From the IMG/VR virus record IMGVR_UViG_3300008262_000018, positions 57,097 to 121,096 of that record: a stretch of 64,000 nt of DNA. The stretch is one strand, 5' to 3'. The translations under genes and the position numbers were made by a program. The DNA comes from a virus. The notes below the pieces were generated by a model. It was not told where the DNA came from. It ran no database searches and was given only the letters and a program-made list of their open reading frames with translations. Shown here piece after piece: positions 39,303 to 46,704 of the stretch; positions within the stretch are counted from its first letter, which is position 1, and the number at the start of each line of letters is the position of its first letter.

Positions 39303-39309
39303 TAATAAT

Positions 39310-40113
39310 ATGGCACAAGGTATATACGATTTATTGCAAGAAACATTAAAGCTTACAACTAACTTAAATAAACAGTTGTGTTGTAATGAAGTTCCTATTA
39401 CTACCACTACTACAGTAGCACCTACTACAACTACTACTTTATTAGTAACAAGTAGAAAAGCTTGGATTGTTGAAGTTCTTTTTGCAGGAAGAAGTATGAC
39501 AATTCCAAATAAAACAGCTTATTATACAGGAAACACTGTTGCAAACATTACAGCATTAAATCCTGATTTAATTTTAGCAGCTATATTTAGTCAAGATATT
39601 GGAGGATCGTTTGGTATTAATATATCTAGAACAATATCTGAAAGTGTATCATCTCCATTTACAACAGTAACTCCTACATATACTTTTAATGATGGAAATG
39701 GTTTTCCAATATTAAGATCTATTAAACAAGCTTACGCTTTTTGGACTAAAGTTATAAATGATACATTTTTATCAACTAGAAATGCCCAAATTGTTATAAA
39801 AAGAGTTAGTATACCTGTTGGTGGAACACCCTCTGTAAATGATGGATGCTTTTTGATTGCAATTGAATTTGATTCAACAAATCAAGAACGTGATGGATAT
39901 ACTTTTCTTGGAAAAACTTATGACTTTTTTAACATTCCAGGAACAGTAAATCCATCATCATTTACCTATACTAATGAATTTAGTAATGTTTCAGGTAGTG
40001 GTTCAAATTTTCCAATGTTTCTTGCATCACCTAGCTCAACTTGGGTAAATAATGTAACAGTTGTTGCAGGTGCAACAATAAGAGAAGATTTCCCAATTCC
40101 TTTAGGATGGTAA
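39310..40113 (+). CDS. Tail fibre-associated protein with tag and threonine linker
   Basis: A 267-aa protein. The N-terminal IYDLLQETLKLTTNLNKQLCC resembles the tag of its neighbours and is followed by a Thr-rich linker (ITTTTTVAPTTTTTLL), then a beta-rich domain without recognised homology. The layout 'anchor, linker, binding domain' suggests an exchangeable receptor-binding or decoration protein. Confidence 0.75.
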   Translation: MAQGIYDLLQETLKLTTNLNKQLCCNEVPITTTTTVAPTTTTTLLVTSRKAWIVEVLFAGRSMTIPNKTAYYTGNTVANITALNPDLILAAIFSQDIGGSFGINISRTISESVSSPFTTVTPTYTFNDGNGFPILRSIKQAYAFWTKVINDTFLSTRNAQIVIKRVSIPVGGTPSVNDGCFLIAIEFDSTNQERDGYTFLGKTYDFFNIPGTVNPSSFTYTNEFSNVSGSGSNFPMFLASPSSTWVNNVTVVAGATIREDFPIPLGW

Positions 40114-40125
40114 AAAATTATAATT

Positions 40126-40362
40126 ATGGAATTTAATATTGAAGATCAATTAATTAATGGAATTCAATTTAATACAATTGAATGGACTTTTACACCTGAA
40201 GTTTTAATTTCAGATGCATTTATTAATGTAGGCGCATATGGAATACGTTATTATAATGGTGTATTAATAATTGAAGATAATAATATTGGATTATTACAAA
40301 GTTCATCACCTTCTGGTTTAGAAGCATACGTAGACGAAAACAAAATTTTAAAACTTAGATAA
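40126..40362 (+). CDS. Small hypothetical beta-rich structural protein
   Basis: A 78-aa acidic protein (MEFNIEDQLINGIQFNTIEW). It ends 1 nt before the next gene. It has no known motif. Its position between two tagged fibre proteins suggests a fibre accessory or chaperone. Confidence 0.65.
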   Translation: MEFNIEDQLINGIQFNTIEWTFTPEVLISDAFINVGAYGIRYYNGVLIIEDNNIGLLQSSSPSGLEAYVDENKILKLR

Positions 40363-40363
40363 C

Positions 40364-41020
40364 ATGGCACTACCATTATACGATTTAATAAGCAATATTA
40401 ATAAACAAATAAAATCTATTTGCTGTAAAATAGATACAATACTAAATGGTGGAGGATTACGTCCATACAAAGTGTACACAGCTTTGTTAACACAGAGTGG
40501 TGGAGATTTCTCTAGTACTACTTTTGGAGATGAACCTTTACTGTTAGGTGTAACGTATATTATCACTGCAAATCCTGATAATTACGATTTGACACCATAT
40601 GGGGCTCCTAATAGTAATGTTGGTACATCTTTTGTTTCAACAAGTGATGGTGTCCCATTACCATATACAGTATCTTTAGAATTAAGCTTCAATCAAGGAG
40701 CTCCAGTAGTAACAGTGTTAGAGAATACTATTGGGAATATTTGGTGGACTTATGCTACTACTGGGGTATATCAAATGATATCTAATGGATTATTTATTAC
40801 CAATAAAACTTTTATTTTAAATGGAACTATATATGAAAATGTTTTATATAACAAATTTATAGGTGGAGATGGTAGTGGATTTATACCAGAACAAGGATAT
40901 AGTATATCATACAATACTGATTCAACAATAACACTTAGGTCAATTTCAGGAGTTGAAAATTTAAGTGATTCTGTCATTACACCACAACAAATAATGATAG
41001 AAATCAGAGTGTATAATTAA
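40364..41020 (+). CDS. Tail fibre-associated protein with N-terminal tag
   Basis: A 218-aa protein starting MALPLYDLISNINKQIKSICC, the best-preserved copy of the tag shared with the genes at 37929 and 39310. It is followed by a glycine spot and a beta-rich domain with no recognised family. It presumably docks on the same virion component as its neighbours. Confidence 0.75.
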   Translation: MALPLYDLISNINKQIKSICCKIDTILNGGGLRPYKVYTALLTQSGGDFSSTTFGDEPLLLGVTYIITANPDNYDLTPYGAPNSNVGTSFVSTSDGVPLPYTVSLELSFNQGAPVVTVLENTIGNIWWTYATTGVYQMISNGLFITNKTFILNGTIYENVLYNKFIGGDGSGFIPEQGYSISYNTDSTITLRSISGVENLSDSVITPQQIMIEIRVYN

Positions 41021-41041
41021 ATAATATAAAAACAAAACAAA

Positions 41042-41338
41042 ATGGCAAAGAAAAGAGCATTTGTAAGGTACAGCAAACAAGGAAAAATTGTACCTGGGAG
41101 CTTGATCCTAACAGCAGGATCTTATCCTAATGGACCTTCTACTTGGAAAGAAGTTCCAGCAGACTTATGTTGTAACACTGTTCAAGATGGTGGGTACACA
41201 TGCTGCATAGCAATACAAGCTATTGCAGATGAAGAAACTGGATTGTATGGTTTTACGTTAGAGGTTAGAAATGGAGGACCTAATTTAACAGGAAGTATTC
41301 AATGGACACCTACAGTGAGTTGCTGTTTACATCTTTAG
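41042..41338 (+). CDS. MAKKRAFVRY-module protein, possibly the N-terminal half of a frameshifted gene
   Basis: A 98-aa protein with MAKKRAFVRYSKQGKIVPGS, the same module as the 163-aa protein at 35014, then CCNTVQDGGYTCC and a short beta segment ending SIQWTPTVSCCLHL. It overlaps the next frame by 37 nt, and the next product (a leucine-rich-repeat-like domain) lacks an anchor of its own. A -1 shift would fuse the two. Confidence 0.7.
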   Translation: MAKKRAFVRYSKQGKIVPGSLILTAGSYPNGPSTWKEVPADLCCNTVQDGGYTCCIAIQAIADEETGLYGFTLEVRNGGPNLTGSIQWTPTVSCCLHL

Positions 41339-41619
41339 ATTTTACAGGAATAACTACAATAACACAGTTATTTAATATAGGTACAGGATTGCAACATATA
41401 AATATCACAGGTTGTGTAAACTTGGATGATGTTGATTTATCTAGTAATGCTTTAACAGAAGCTTCTGTGGATCATGTTCTTATTGCACTTGATGATAATG
41501 GTCTTACTGATGGTTTTCTTTATCTCGATGGAGGAACTAATGCTACACCATCTGCTTTAGGTTTAGCAGCTAAGTTAAGTTTAGAAGCAAAAAATTGGGA
41601 CGTATTCATTAACCCTTAA
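41302..41619 (+). CDS. Leucine-rich-repeat-like domain protein (C-terminal partner of the preceding gene)
   Basis: A 105-aa protein. The repeats TQLFNIGTGLQHINITGC and VNLDDVDLSSNALTEASVDH, then ALDDNGLTDGFLYLDGGTNA and the ending SLEAKNWDVFINP, follow the pattern of LRR-type domains at the ends of Bacteroidota phage tail proteins. It lies in the -1 frame relative to the preceding gene. It may be made separately from its ATG by coupling or as a frameshift fusion. Confidence 0.7.
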   Translation: MDTYSELLFTSLDFTGITTITQLFNIGTGLQHINITGCVNLDDVDLSSNALTEASVDHVLIALDDNGLTDGFLYLDGGTNATPSALGLAAKLSLEAKNWDVFINP

Positions 41620-41631
41620 AATTTAAATATC

Positions 41632-41781
41632 ATGCCAATTAAAAAAGTAACCCCAGAAGAACAAGCAATTAGAGAAGCTCAAGATAAAAGAGTGTCTGAT
41701 TATATAAAAGAAGGTAAGACTCTTGAAGAAGCTAGAGCTTTGGTAGAAGCTGCAAAAGCTTTGTCTAACAATCAAAATTAA
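41632..41781 (+). CDS. Small helical protein MPIKKVTPEEQ
   Basis: A 49-aa charged, helical protein: MPIKKVTPEEQAIREAQD at the start and ARALVEAAKALSNNQN at the end. It follows the fibre genes after 12 nt and precedes the basic 41-aa gene by 5 nt, so it is co-transcribed with the late genes. Function unknown. Confidence 0.7.
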   Translation: MPIKKVTPEEQAIREAQDKRVSDYIKEGKTLEEARALVEAAKALSNNQN

Positions 41782-41786
41782 AAACA

Positions 41787-41912
41787 ATGGCAAAAGGTAA
41801 AATCACAGACTCTAAAAAAATTACATTTGGTAAACGTAAAGGTGGTAAAGCTGCTAAATCACGTGGACCAAAAGACAAATCTGTTTCCCAATATAGGGGA
41901 CAGGGACGTTAA
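41787..41912 (+). CDS. Very small basic protein ending YRGQGR
   Basis: A 41-aa protein rich in Lys, Gly and Arg: MAKGKITDSKKITFGKRKGG at the start, SRGPKDKSVSQYRGQGR at the end. The strong basic charge suggests nucleic-acid binding or a small structural role. Similar tiny basic proteins with a terminal YRGQGR occur in other Bacteroidota phages as far as I recall; the function is not known. It is the last gene of the + block. Confidence 0.7.
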   Translation: MAKGKITDSKKITFGKRKGGKAAKSRGPKDKSVSQYRGQGR

Positions 41913-41923
41913 TTTTTTCTATC

Positions 41924-41980
41924 TTTCTGGCAATTACAATTGATCTTTCTCCATACCCTCCTCTCAAAGATCACCAGAAA
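41924..41980 (+). other. Nested hairpin in the 3' UTR of the late operon
   Basis: TTTCTGG (41924-41930) pairs with CCAGAAA (41974-41980), and inside it TGATCTTT (41941-41948) pairs with AAAGATCA (41966-41973), leaving a 10-nt bulge and a 17-nt pyrimidine-rich loop. It precedes a normal terminator hairpin, so it is an additional RNA structure, perhaps stabilising the 3' end of the late mRNA. Confidence 0.5.
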
Positions 41981-41986
41981 AGAAAT

Positions 41987-42012
41987 AAAGCCCTCTTATT
42001 ACAGAGGGCTTT
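41987..42012. terminator. Bidirectional terminator between the fibre block and the accessory block
   Basis: A 10-bp stem AAAGCCCTCT / AGAGGGCTTT with a 6-nt loop, with a T-rich tail on both strands. It lies between the convergent 41-aa gene (+) and the VWA gene (-). Confidence 0.9.
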
Positions 42013-42017
42013 TCTCT

Positions 42018-43514
42018 TTATTTAATCACTTGACCTTTTTCATTCACCTTCATTATTTTTATTCCATCAAACACTACTAAATGATCATTATCAATATATT
42101 GTTTTAGTGTTTTTTCTTCAAAATAATGAAACTTACATCCTTTAATACCTATAAAGAATGCTTTATCAGAATAGTTTTGGCAACGATCTTCAGCATCTGT
42201 AATAATAATAGCATTATTACCATGGGCGTTAATGCTATGAATTACATTGTTTATGTTAGTACCATTATTTCCCTCTAGAATAGCTATACTAAATTCATCT
42301 TTTTTATATTTTTTAACTCTTGTATCAAAAACATAAATTTCATTTAGCAAATCTAACTCTTTCATTTTTAAAGCAAAAGACTTAGCAAATTCCATTCTAG
42401 ATATTCTATTCCCATCTACTTCTACACATGGTGAGTTCATTGATCCAGATATATCTACGTAAAGATCTATTTTACCAATAGACTTTGTTTCTTTTACAGT
42501 TATATCTTCAATCATCACCTTTCTTAATCTAGGATGAAGCTCTATATAATCTTCTAGCCCAGCAATACTATCTGCATTAAACAAATCTTCTACAATTGTT
42601 TCTTTCTTAGCAGAGAAATAAGAGGTACTTTTATCCATAAGTTTTTTAATTCGTTCTCTTAAAGAGCTCATAGATATCTTCACCTTGCTCATTTTTGCTG
42701 CTGCAGATGTAATAAATTCTGTAGAAAGCTTATCAGCACCATTAGACTCTTTACAATTATCAAAAAGCATATCTTGAACTTCTTGATCTGCTGTTTCATC
42801 CATCCTTTTACATAGATTAGATGCTTGATCTATTGCATCTTGTAAATCTTTTTGAGCATCTTCACTTTCAAACATTGTATTCATTAAGTCTTCAAACTTA
42901 GAATCATCTGTTTTACTAGAATCTTGTAATGCTTTAGAAAGATCATTAGCTTTTTTAGGATCTTGAAGTTCAAGTTTAGTAAGTTGAAGAGCAAAATAAA
43001 AAATGATATTTCTTGTAAATATTGCACTTTTTAAATTAGATCCTTCAGTCATAATTTTACCTACAGGACTATTACTCTTTTCTAAAAACTGATACTTCAT
43101 TCTATTTGCATCTGTTCTATCCTGAAAATCTATCTTTTCAATTTTATGATAATACATTTTAAATATATCATAATAGAGATGCTCTGGAATTTTTCTAAAG
43201 TTATCTAATAAAGCTCTATGAAAAGCTTTGTCGCCCACTTGCTTTGCAACGGGTAGTTTGTGTGTAATAAATGATTTAAGTTTGTCATATTCTCTTCTTA
43301 TTTCATCTGAGTCATGCATGAAATTAATTATAATAGATTGTATTTTTGTTTCATCTATATAATGTACATATGGCTTTAGAAGATCAGGCTTTTTATAAAA
43401 TTCTAATCTAGAAAATAAACTATCTTCTTCTTTATAATAAGATTGTATCTCACCTTTCTTTACTTTTTCAAGAATAGTATAGACATTTTTATATTGTCTT
43501 CCTCCTGATTTCAT
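42018..43514 (-). CDS. VWA-domain protein, partner of the adjacent MoxR-type ATPase (pair 1)
   Basis: A 498-aa protein. The C-terminal third is a von Willebrand factor A domain with a complete MIDAS start, KIDLYVDISGSMNSP (near residue 350), then EIYVFDTRV and a late NAIIITDAEDRC. The N-terminal part is helical and acidic. Genes of this kind next to a MoxR AAA+ ATPase act as metal-dependent adaptors that present client proteins to the ATPase (CoxE/CobT-like). The ATPase gene lies 72 nt upstream, with a terminator between them. Confidence 0.85.
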   Translation of the reverse strand: MKSGGRQYKNVYTILEKVKKGEIQSYYKEEDSLFSRLEFYKKPDLLKPYVHYIDETKIQSIIINFMHDSDEIRREYDKLKSFITHKLPVAKQVGDKAFHRALLDNFRKIPEHLYYDIFKMYYHKIEKIDFQDRTDANRMKYQFLEKSNSPVGKIMTEGSNLKSAIFTRNIIFYFALQLTKLELQDPKKANDLSKALQDSSKTDDSKFEDLMNTMFESEDAQKDLQDAIDQASNLCKRMDETADQEVQDMLFDNCKESNGADKLSTEFITSAAAKMSKVKISMSSLRERIKKLMDKSTSYFSAKKETIVEDLFNADSIAGLEDYIELHPRLRKVMIEDITVKETKSIGKIDLYVDISGSMNSPCVEVDGNRISRMEFAKSFALKMKELDLLNEIYVFDTRVKKYKKDEFSIAILEGNNGTNINNVIHSINAHGNNAIIITDAEDRCQNYSDKAFFIGIKGCKFHYFEEKTLKQYIDNDHLVVFDGIKIMKVNEKGQVIK

Positions 43515-43540
43515 AGTAATAAATTTAAAATTAAAAAAAT

Positions 43541-43567
43541 AGAGGCAGATGTAGACACATCACCTCT
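43541..43567 (-). terminator. Terminator between MoxR and VWA genes of pair 1
   Basis: AGAGG...GATGT pairs with ACATC...CCTCT around a 4-nt loop, and a T run (ATTTTTTT on the - strand) follows. It lies directly after the MoxR stop, so the VWA gene may be expressed from read-through or from its own promoter. Confidence 0.75.
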
Positions 43568-43586
43568 TTTATCGTATACACTCTAA

Positions 43587-44741
43587 TTAAAAATCGTGTT
43601 GAGCATTAATAGCTTGGTTTGCACCATTTTCTATTTCAGCATTAATAAACAAAGTGTCAAACTCACCATTATCAAGCTTACTCTTGTATGATGGATGATT
43701 ATTAAGTATGTAGGACATAGATGTTTCTATTTCCATCACTTGAGATTCATCAAGTTGACCTCGTGTAGCATACATATTAATCAAGCTTTCAATTTCTGCA
43801 ATTGCAAGTTCAAGTTGCTCAGAAGTTGTATAACTATGTAGCATCTCTACTTTATTAACAACAGCTTTCATTTCTGCATTCATAAGTTTGCTGGAAAGTT
43901 CACTACCTGCTGTAGAGTTAATCATAATCTGTGCAGTTTTAACAAGAGCTTTGTCTACACTTATATCCCAGATATAGCTAATAGATTTAGCCAACATAGG
44001 AACAAATGTCAAAGTTCTATCTGAACTGCTTTGATAACCCACTTCTAGATATTTCTCAAGCTTGTTTGTAGGAATCTCAATAGCTGCTATTTCATCTTTG
44101 TTAGGAATACTAATGTCAAACTTCTCACGATAATCACGCGTTCCTTTTTGATAATACTTACTCATTTCACCTGCAGATACTCTACTTACATTCATCTTAA
44201 GAATAAATCTATCCCAGAATGGAGAATCCACCTCATCTTTTGGAATATCATTACAAGTAGCTACAAATAGTTTCCATTTACAAGGAATTTTATGTTTACC
44301 GTTAAAAAGAAACTTCTCGTTCATAACACCAAGCATTGCATTACGAATAGCAGAACTAGCTTTATCTACCTCGTTAATAATTACAATCTCAGCATCAGCT
44401 ATTGGTGCGTGCACTTCATACTTGTTTTCTGTAAATAACTTACCAAGATCTGGCATACCTTTAATCTCTGATGCCTTGGTTCCTTCATCAGTTTCTAAGA
44501 TGTACATTTTATTAGCAAAGTCTTCAGCTGTCATCTTACCATCTTTATTTAACCATGCTTTAGCATATTCTATGATAGTCTTGGTTTTAGCAACACCTGG
44601 TGCACCTATTAGTAAACATGGTAATCCTGTAGATTCTGCTAATGCTAACATTTTAAATACTTCTTCCTTATTAATCAAGGAAGTTTCAATTGTTCTTGTT
44701 TCTAATGCTTTACGTTTTGTAATAGATTTTGTTCTAGCCAT
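43587..44741 (-). CDS. MoxR-type AAA+ ATPase (pair 1)
   Basis: A 384-aa ATPase when started at MARTKSITKRKALE (44741), 10 nt after the preceding gene; the open frame extends further but overlaps that gene. Walker A is GAPGVAKT (about residues 46-53), Walker B VIINEVDKAS, sensor 1 FVATCND, and an arginine-finger-like SPFWDRF. MoxR ATPases are chaperones that insert metals or remodel complexes together with VWA partners; that partner is encoded directly downstream. Confidence 0.9.
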   Translation of the reverse strand: MARTKSITKRKALETRTIETSLINKEEVFKMLALAESTGLPCLLIGAPGVAKTKTIIEYAKAWLNKDGKMTAEDFANKMYILETDEGTKASEIKGMPDLGKLFTENKYEVHAPIADAEIVIINEVDKASSAIRNAMLGVMNEKFLFNGKHKIPCKWKLFVATCNDIPKDEVDSPFWDRFILKMNVSRVSAGEMSKYYQKGTRDYREKFDISIPNKDEIAAIEIPTNKLEKYLEVGYQSSSDRTLTFVPMLAKSISYIWDISVDKALVKTAQIMINSTAGSELSSKLMNAEMKAVVNKVEMLHSYTTSEQLELAIAEIESLINMYATRGQLDESQVMEIETSMSYILNNHPSYKSKLDNGEFDTLFINAEIENGANQAINAQHDF

Positions 44742-44751
44742 TGTTTTTAGT

Positions 44752-45108
44752 TTAAAGTTGTGCAAAGATGTTTGCTGCTTCGTTTGTATTACTTCCCATT
44801 TTTGTGTTGTTGTCATCCAATGATACCATTGGTTGTTCCAAAATTTCTGTTGACCTAACAACTCTTTGTTGTTTGGGGGATAAGGAGGTTGATTCATCAA
44901 TATCATCAATTACGTTAAAAATAGTAATGTTTGTTTCTAAGTCTTTAAGCTTAGGATGTTTTCTGATAGCTGCAATTTGTACAGCATTTGCTCCATATTT
45001 ATTTTCTATACTGCCATATCCTAGGTTATCTTTTTCTAACCATGTATATCCTTGGTCTAATAACTCTTTAATTTGACTTACATATACGTCTACTTTGTTA
45101 ACTGCCAT
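44752..45108 (-). CDS. Hypothetical protein upstream of the MoxR gene
   Basis: A 118-aa protein, MAVNKVDVYVSQIKELLDQG at the start, with a likely helical N-terminal domain (DNLGYGSIENKYGANAVQIA resembles a small helix-turn-helix) and a disordered Asn/Ser-rich end. It lies 10 nt before the MoxR start. It could be a DNA-binding regulator or a client adaptor; unproven. Confidence 0.6.
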   Translation of the reverse strand: MAVNKVDVYVSQIKELLDQGYTWLEKDNLGYGSIENKYGANAVQIAAIRKHPKLKDLETNITIFNVIDDIDESTSLSPKQQRVVRSTEILEQPMVSLDDNNTKMGSNTNEAANIFAQL

Positions 45109-45109
45109 T

Positions 45110-45277
45110 TTATTTTGATTTTGGGTTTAAATGTTCTTCTGCATATTCAATAAGATATTTAGCAAATTTTACTAGAATTTCTTGTCCTTCAAATGTAAAA
45201 TATGCTTGATTTTCTTCAACTGCTTTATTATAAGCATCTATAAAACTAGGAATGTTTTCTTCTGTTACTTGTGCCAT
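45110..45277 (-). CDS. Small acidic protein coupled to the UDG gene
   Basis: A 55-aa protein: MAQVTEENIPSFIDAYNKAV, then EENQAYFTFEGQEILVKFAK and YLIEYAEEHLNPKSK. Its ATG overlaps the UDG stop codon (TAATG), a typical coupling arrangement. It is strongly acidic. A DNA mimic that regulates the glycosylase would be possible by analogy with phage Ugi, but there is no similarity to support that. Confidence 0.65.
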   Translation of the reverse strand: MAQVTEENIPSFIDAYNKAVEENQAYFTFEGQEILVKFAKYLIEYAEEHLNPKSK

Positions 45278-45996
45278 TACCATTCAATTTTAAAATCTTT
45301 ACCATTGTTTTTTTCTATAATCTCATTTGCTTTATTAAATACATCATTACAATCCCATGTACCTCCACTATATACAGCAGATGCTGGGTGAGATGCTTTT
45401 AATACATAATGATTATCTCCTATAAGAGACTCAAGCTCTTGTGCTTTAGAGCCAAATAGAATAAACACAAGTCCACTATTTGTAAGATTGAGCATATCTA
45501 TAACATAAGAGATAAAATCTTTCCATACATCATAATGAGATCCTATTTTATCTATTTGACAAGTGAGCGCTGTATTAAGTAATAACACACCTTGGTTAGC
45601 CCATCTTTTTAAATTAGGGTCTTGGTGGGTGGGAAAATCTTGATATACTGTTTTTTCAATTTCTTTAAATATATTCTTAAGACTTGGTTGTGGTTTACCT
45701 GTTAAACTACAAGAAAATGCTAATCCATCTGCAACACCCATATGAGGATATACATCTTGTCCTACAACAACCACTTTTAATTTATCTAAAGGACACTCTT
45801 CAAACGCTCTAAATACATACTTTAGTGGTGGAGTGAACCTTTTTCCATCTTCTCTTAGTTTATGAAGGTTTTCTAATATTTTGCTAAAGTCATCACTTTT
45901 TATAAAAGATCTGAGTTTAATATCCCAACCAGTTCCTTCAAACTTTTTAATAAGTTTTTCTTTAATTTCTTCTAAATTAATTGCTATTTGTTCCAT
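45277..45996 (-). CDS. ung: Uracil-DNA glycosylase (family 1)
   Basis: A 239-aa enzyme with the water-activating loop VVVVGQDVYPHMGVADGLAF (Asp81), LLLNTALTC for uracil stacking, FILFGSKAQ, and the leucine-loop equivalent ASHPASAVYSGG with the catalytic His. The usual GQDPYH reads GQDVYPH here, an altered spacing at the Pro/Tyr-His positions. It removes uracil from DNA; crAss-like phages often carry such a gene. It is transcribed divergently from the small + strand gene at 46027. Confidence 0.9.
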   Translation of the reverse strand: MEQIAINLEEIKEKLIKKFEGTGWDIKLRSFIKSDDFSKILENLHKLREDGKRFTPPLKYVFRAFEECPLDKLKVVVVGQDVYPHMGVADGLAFSCSLTGKPQPSLKNIFKEIEKTVYQDFPTHQDPNLKRWANQGVLLLNTALTCQIDKIGSHYDVWKDFISYVIDMLNLTNSGLVFILFGSKAQELESLIGDNHYVLKASHPASAVYSGGTWDCNDVFNKANEIIEKNNGKDFKIEW

Positions 45997-46026
45997 TTCT
46001 GCTTAGATTTGTAAAAAATAATATAA

Positions 46027-46326
46027 ATGCAAAAAGTTACAGTCATCAAAAAAGATGCTACAACAGATATTACAATTGGTACTGGTTTTTTAGGAGCATT
46101 ACAAAAACTTCTTTACTTCATTTTAGCTGATAAAACTGAAGAAGAATTATCTAAATATAAAGAAGAAGTTGAAAAGCATAAAACAGTACAAGAAACTTGT
46201 AGTCAAGAATGGATGGACCATGTAAAAGTTCTTAGTGTTTTTATTTCATCTGTTGAAAAAAAGATGATTGATGAAAATAAAACAGAAGAAAAAGAAATGT
46301 TAGATACTATCCAACCAGAAAATTAA
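46027..46326 (+). CDS. Small + strand protein inside the - strand block
   Basis: A 99-aa protein starting MQKVTVIKKDATTDITIGTG, helical after residue 20, acidic end. It is the only + strand gene between 42 and 64 kb. It starts 30 nt from the divergent UDG start and overlaps the converging gene by 20 nt. The start context (AAAAAATAATATAAATG) and the clear protein-like composition argue that it is real. Short conserved proteins of this type occur in Bacteroidota phages; function unknown. Confidence 0.7.
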   Translation: MQKVTVIKKDATTDITIGTGFLGALQKLLYFILADKTEEELSKYKEEVEKHKTVQETCSQEWMDHVKVLSVFISSVEKKMIDENKTEEKEMLDTIQPEN

Positions 46327-46702
46327 CTTCTTCACCTATTTCTATTGCTGCTTGTATTGCAAGAGATAGTTCTTGTTTAGAACATTCTGCAAATGATTTT
46401 GCAAGAAAATATTCTTTGCCTGACACTTCTCTAACAATACAGAGTCCTGCTCTATCTTTTACCAATAGTTTCATATTTTCTGCTGTTTCACCTATGTGTG
46501 TAGCTAATGCTTTTATCATTGCATGAAGCTTAGCTAGTTGTGGTAATGTACCATCATCATGCGTAGCTTCATAAAAACATTCTACAAGTTGTCCTTCTGG
46601 TAGACGTGAAACAAATAACTCATATTGTTTAGAAGAAGAAAGGCTAGTAAATTCTAGCCTCCCATTCTTCTTAATATATTTACCTACAAAATGTAAATCC
46701 AT
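46307..46702 (-). CDS. Hypothetical protein, weakly NinB-like
   Basis: A 131-aa protein. The pattern 'SRLPEGQLVECFYEA ... LAKLHAMIKALATHIGETAEN ... LLVKDRAGLC' weakly recalls NinB-type recombination proteins (a basic N-terminal strand region, then a helix with an 'HTG/HIGET' turn). It is directly downstream of the SF2 helicase gene. The assignment is only a suggestion. Confidence 0.5.
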   Translation of the reverse strand: MDLHFVGKYIKKNGRLEFTSLSSSKQYELFVSRLPEGQLVECFYEATHDDGTLPQLAKLHAMIKALATHIGETAENMKLLVKDRAGLCIVREVSGKEYFLAKSFAECSKQELSLAIQAAIEIGEEVNFLVG

Positions 46703-46704
46703 AA

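Noticed and set aside
42625-42640. A DnaA-box-like TTATCCATA in the VWA gene
   Set aside because: One mismatch to the consensus, inside a coding region and far from the DnaA-like gene; expected by chance in 64 kb of AT-rich DNA.
44422-44823. A + strand ORF of 133 codons opposite the MoxR gene
   Set aside because: It is the complement of the conserved ATPase motifs of the MoxR gene and has no credible start signal or protein-like composition.
45110-45277. Calling the 55-aa acidic protein a Ugi-type UDG inhibitor
   Set aside because: There is no sequence similarity to Ugi or p56; only acidity and gene position suggest it, so it is kept as hypothetical.
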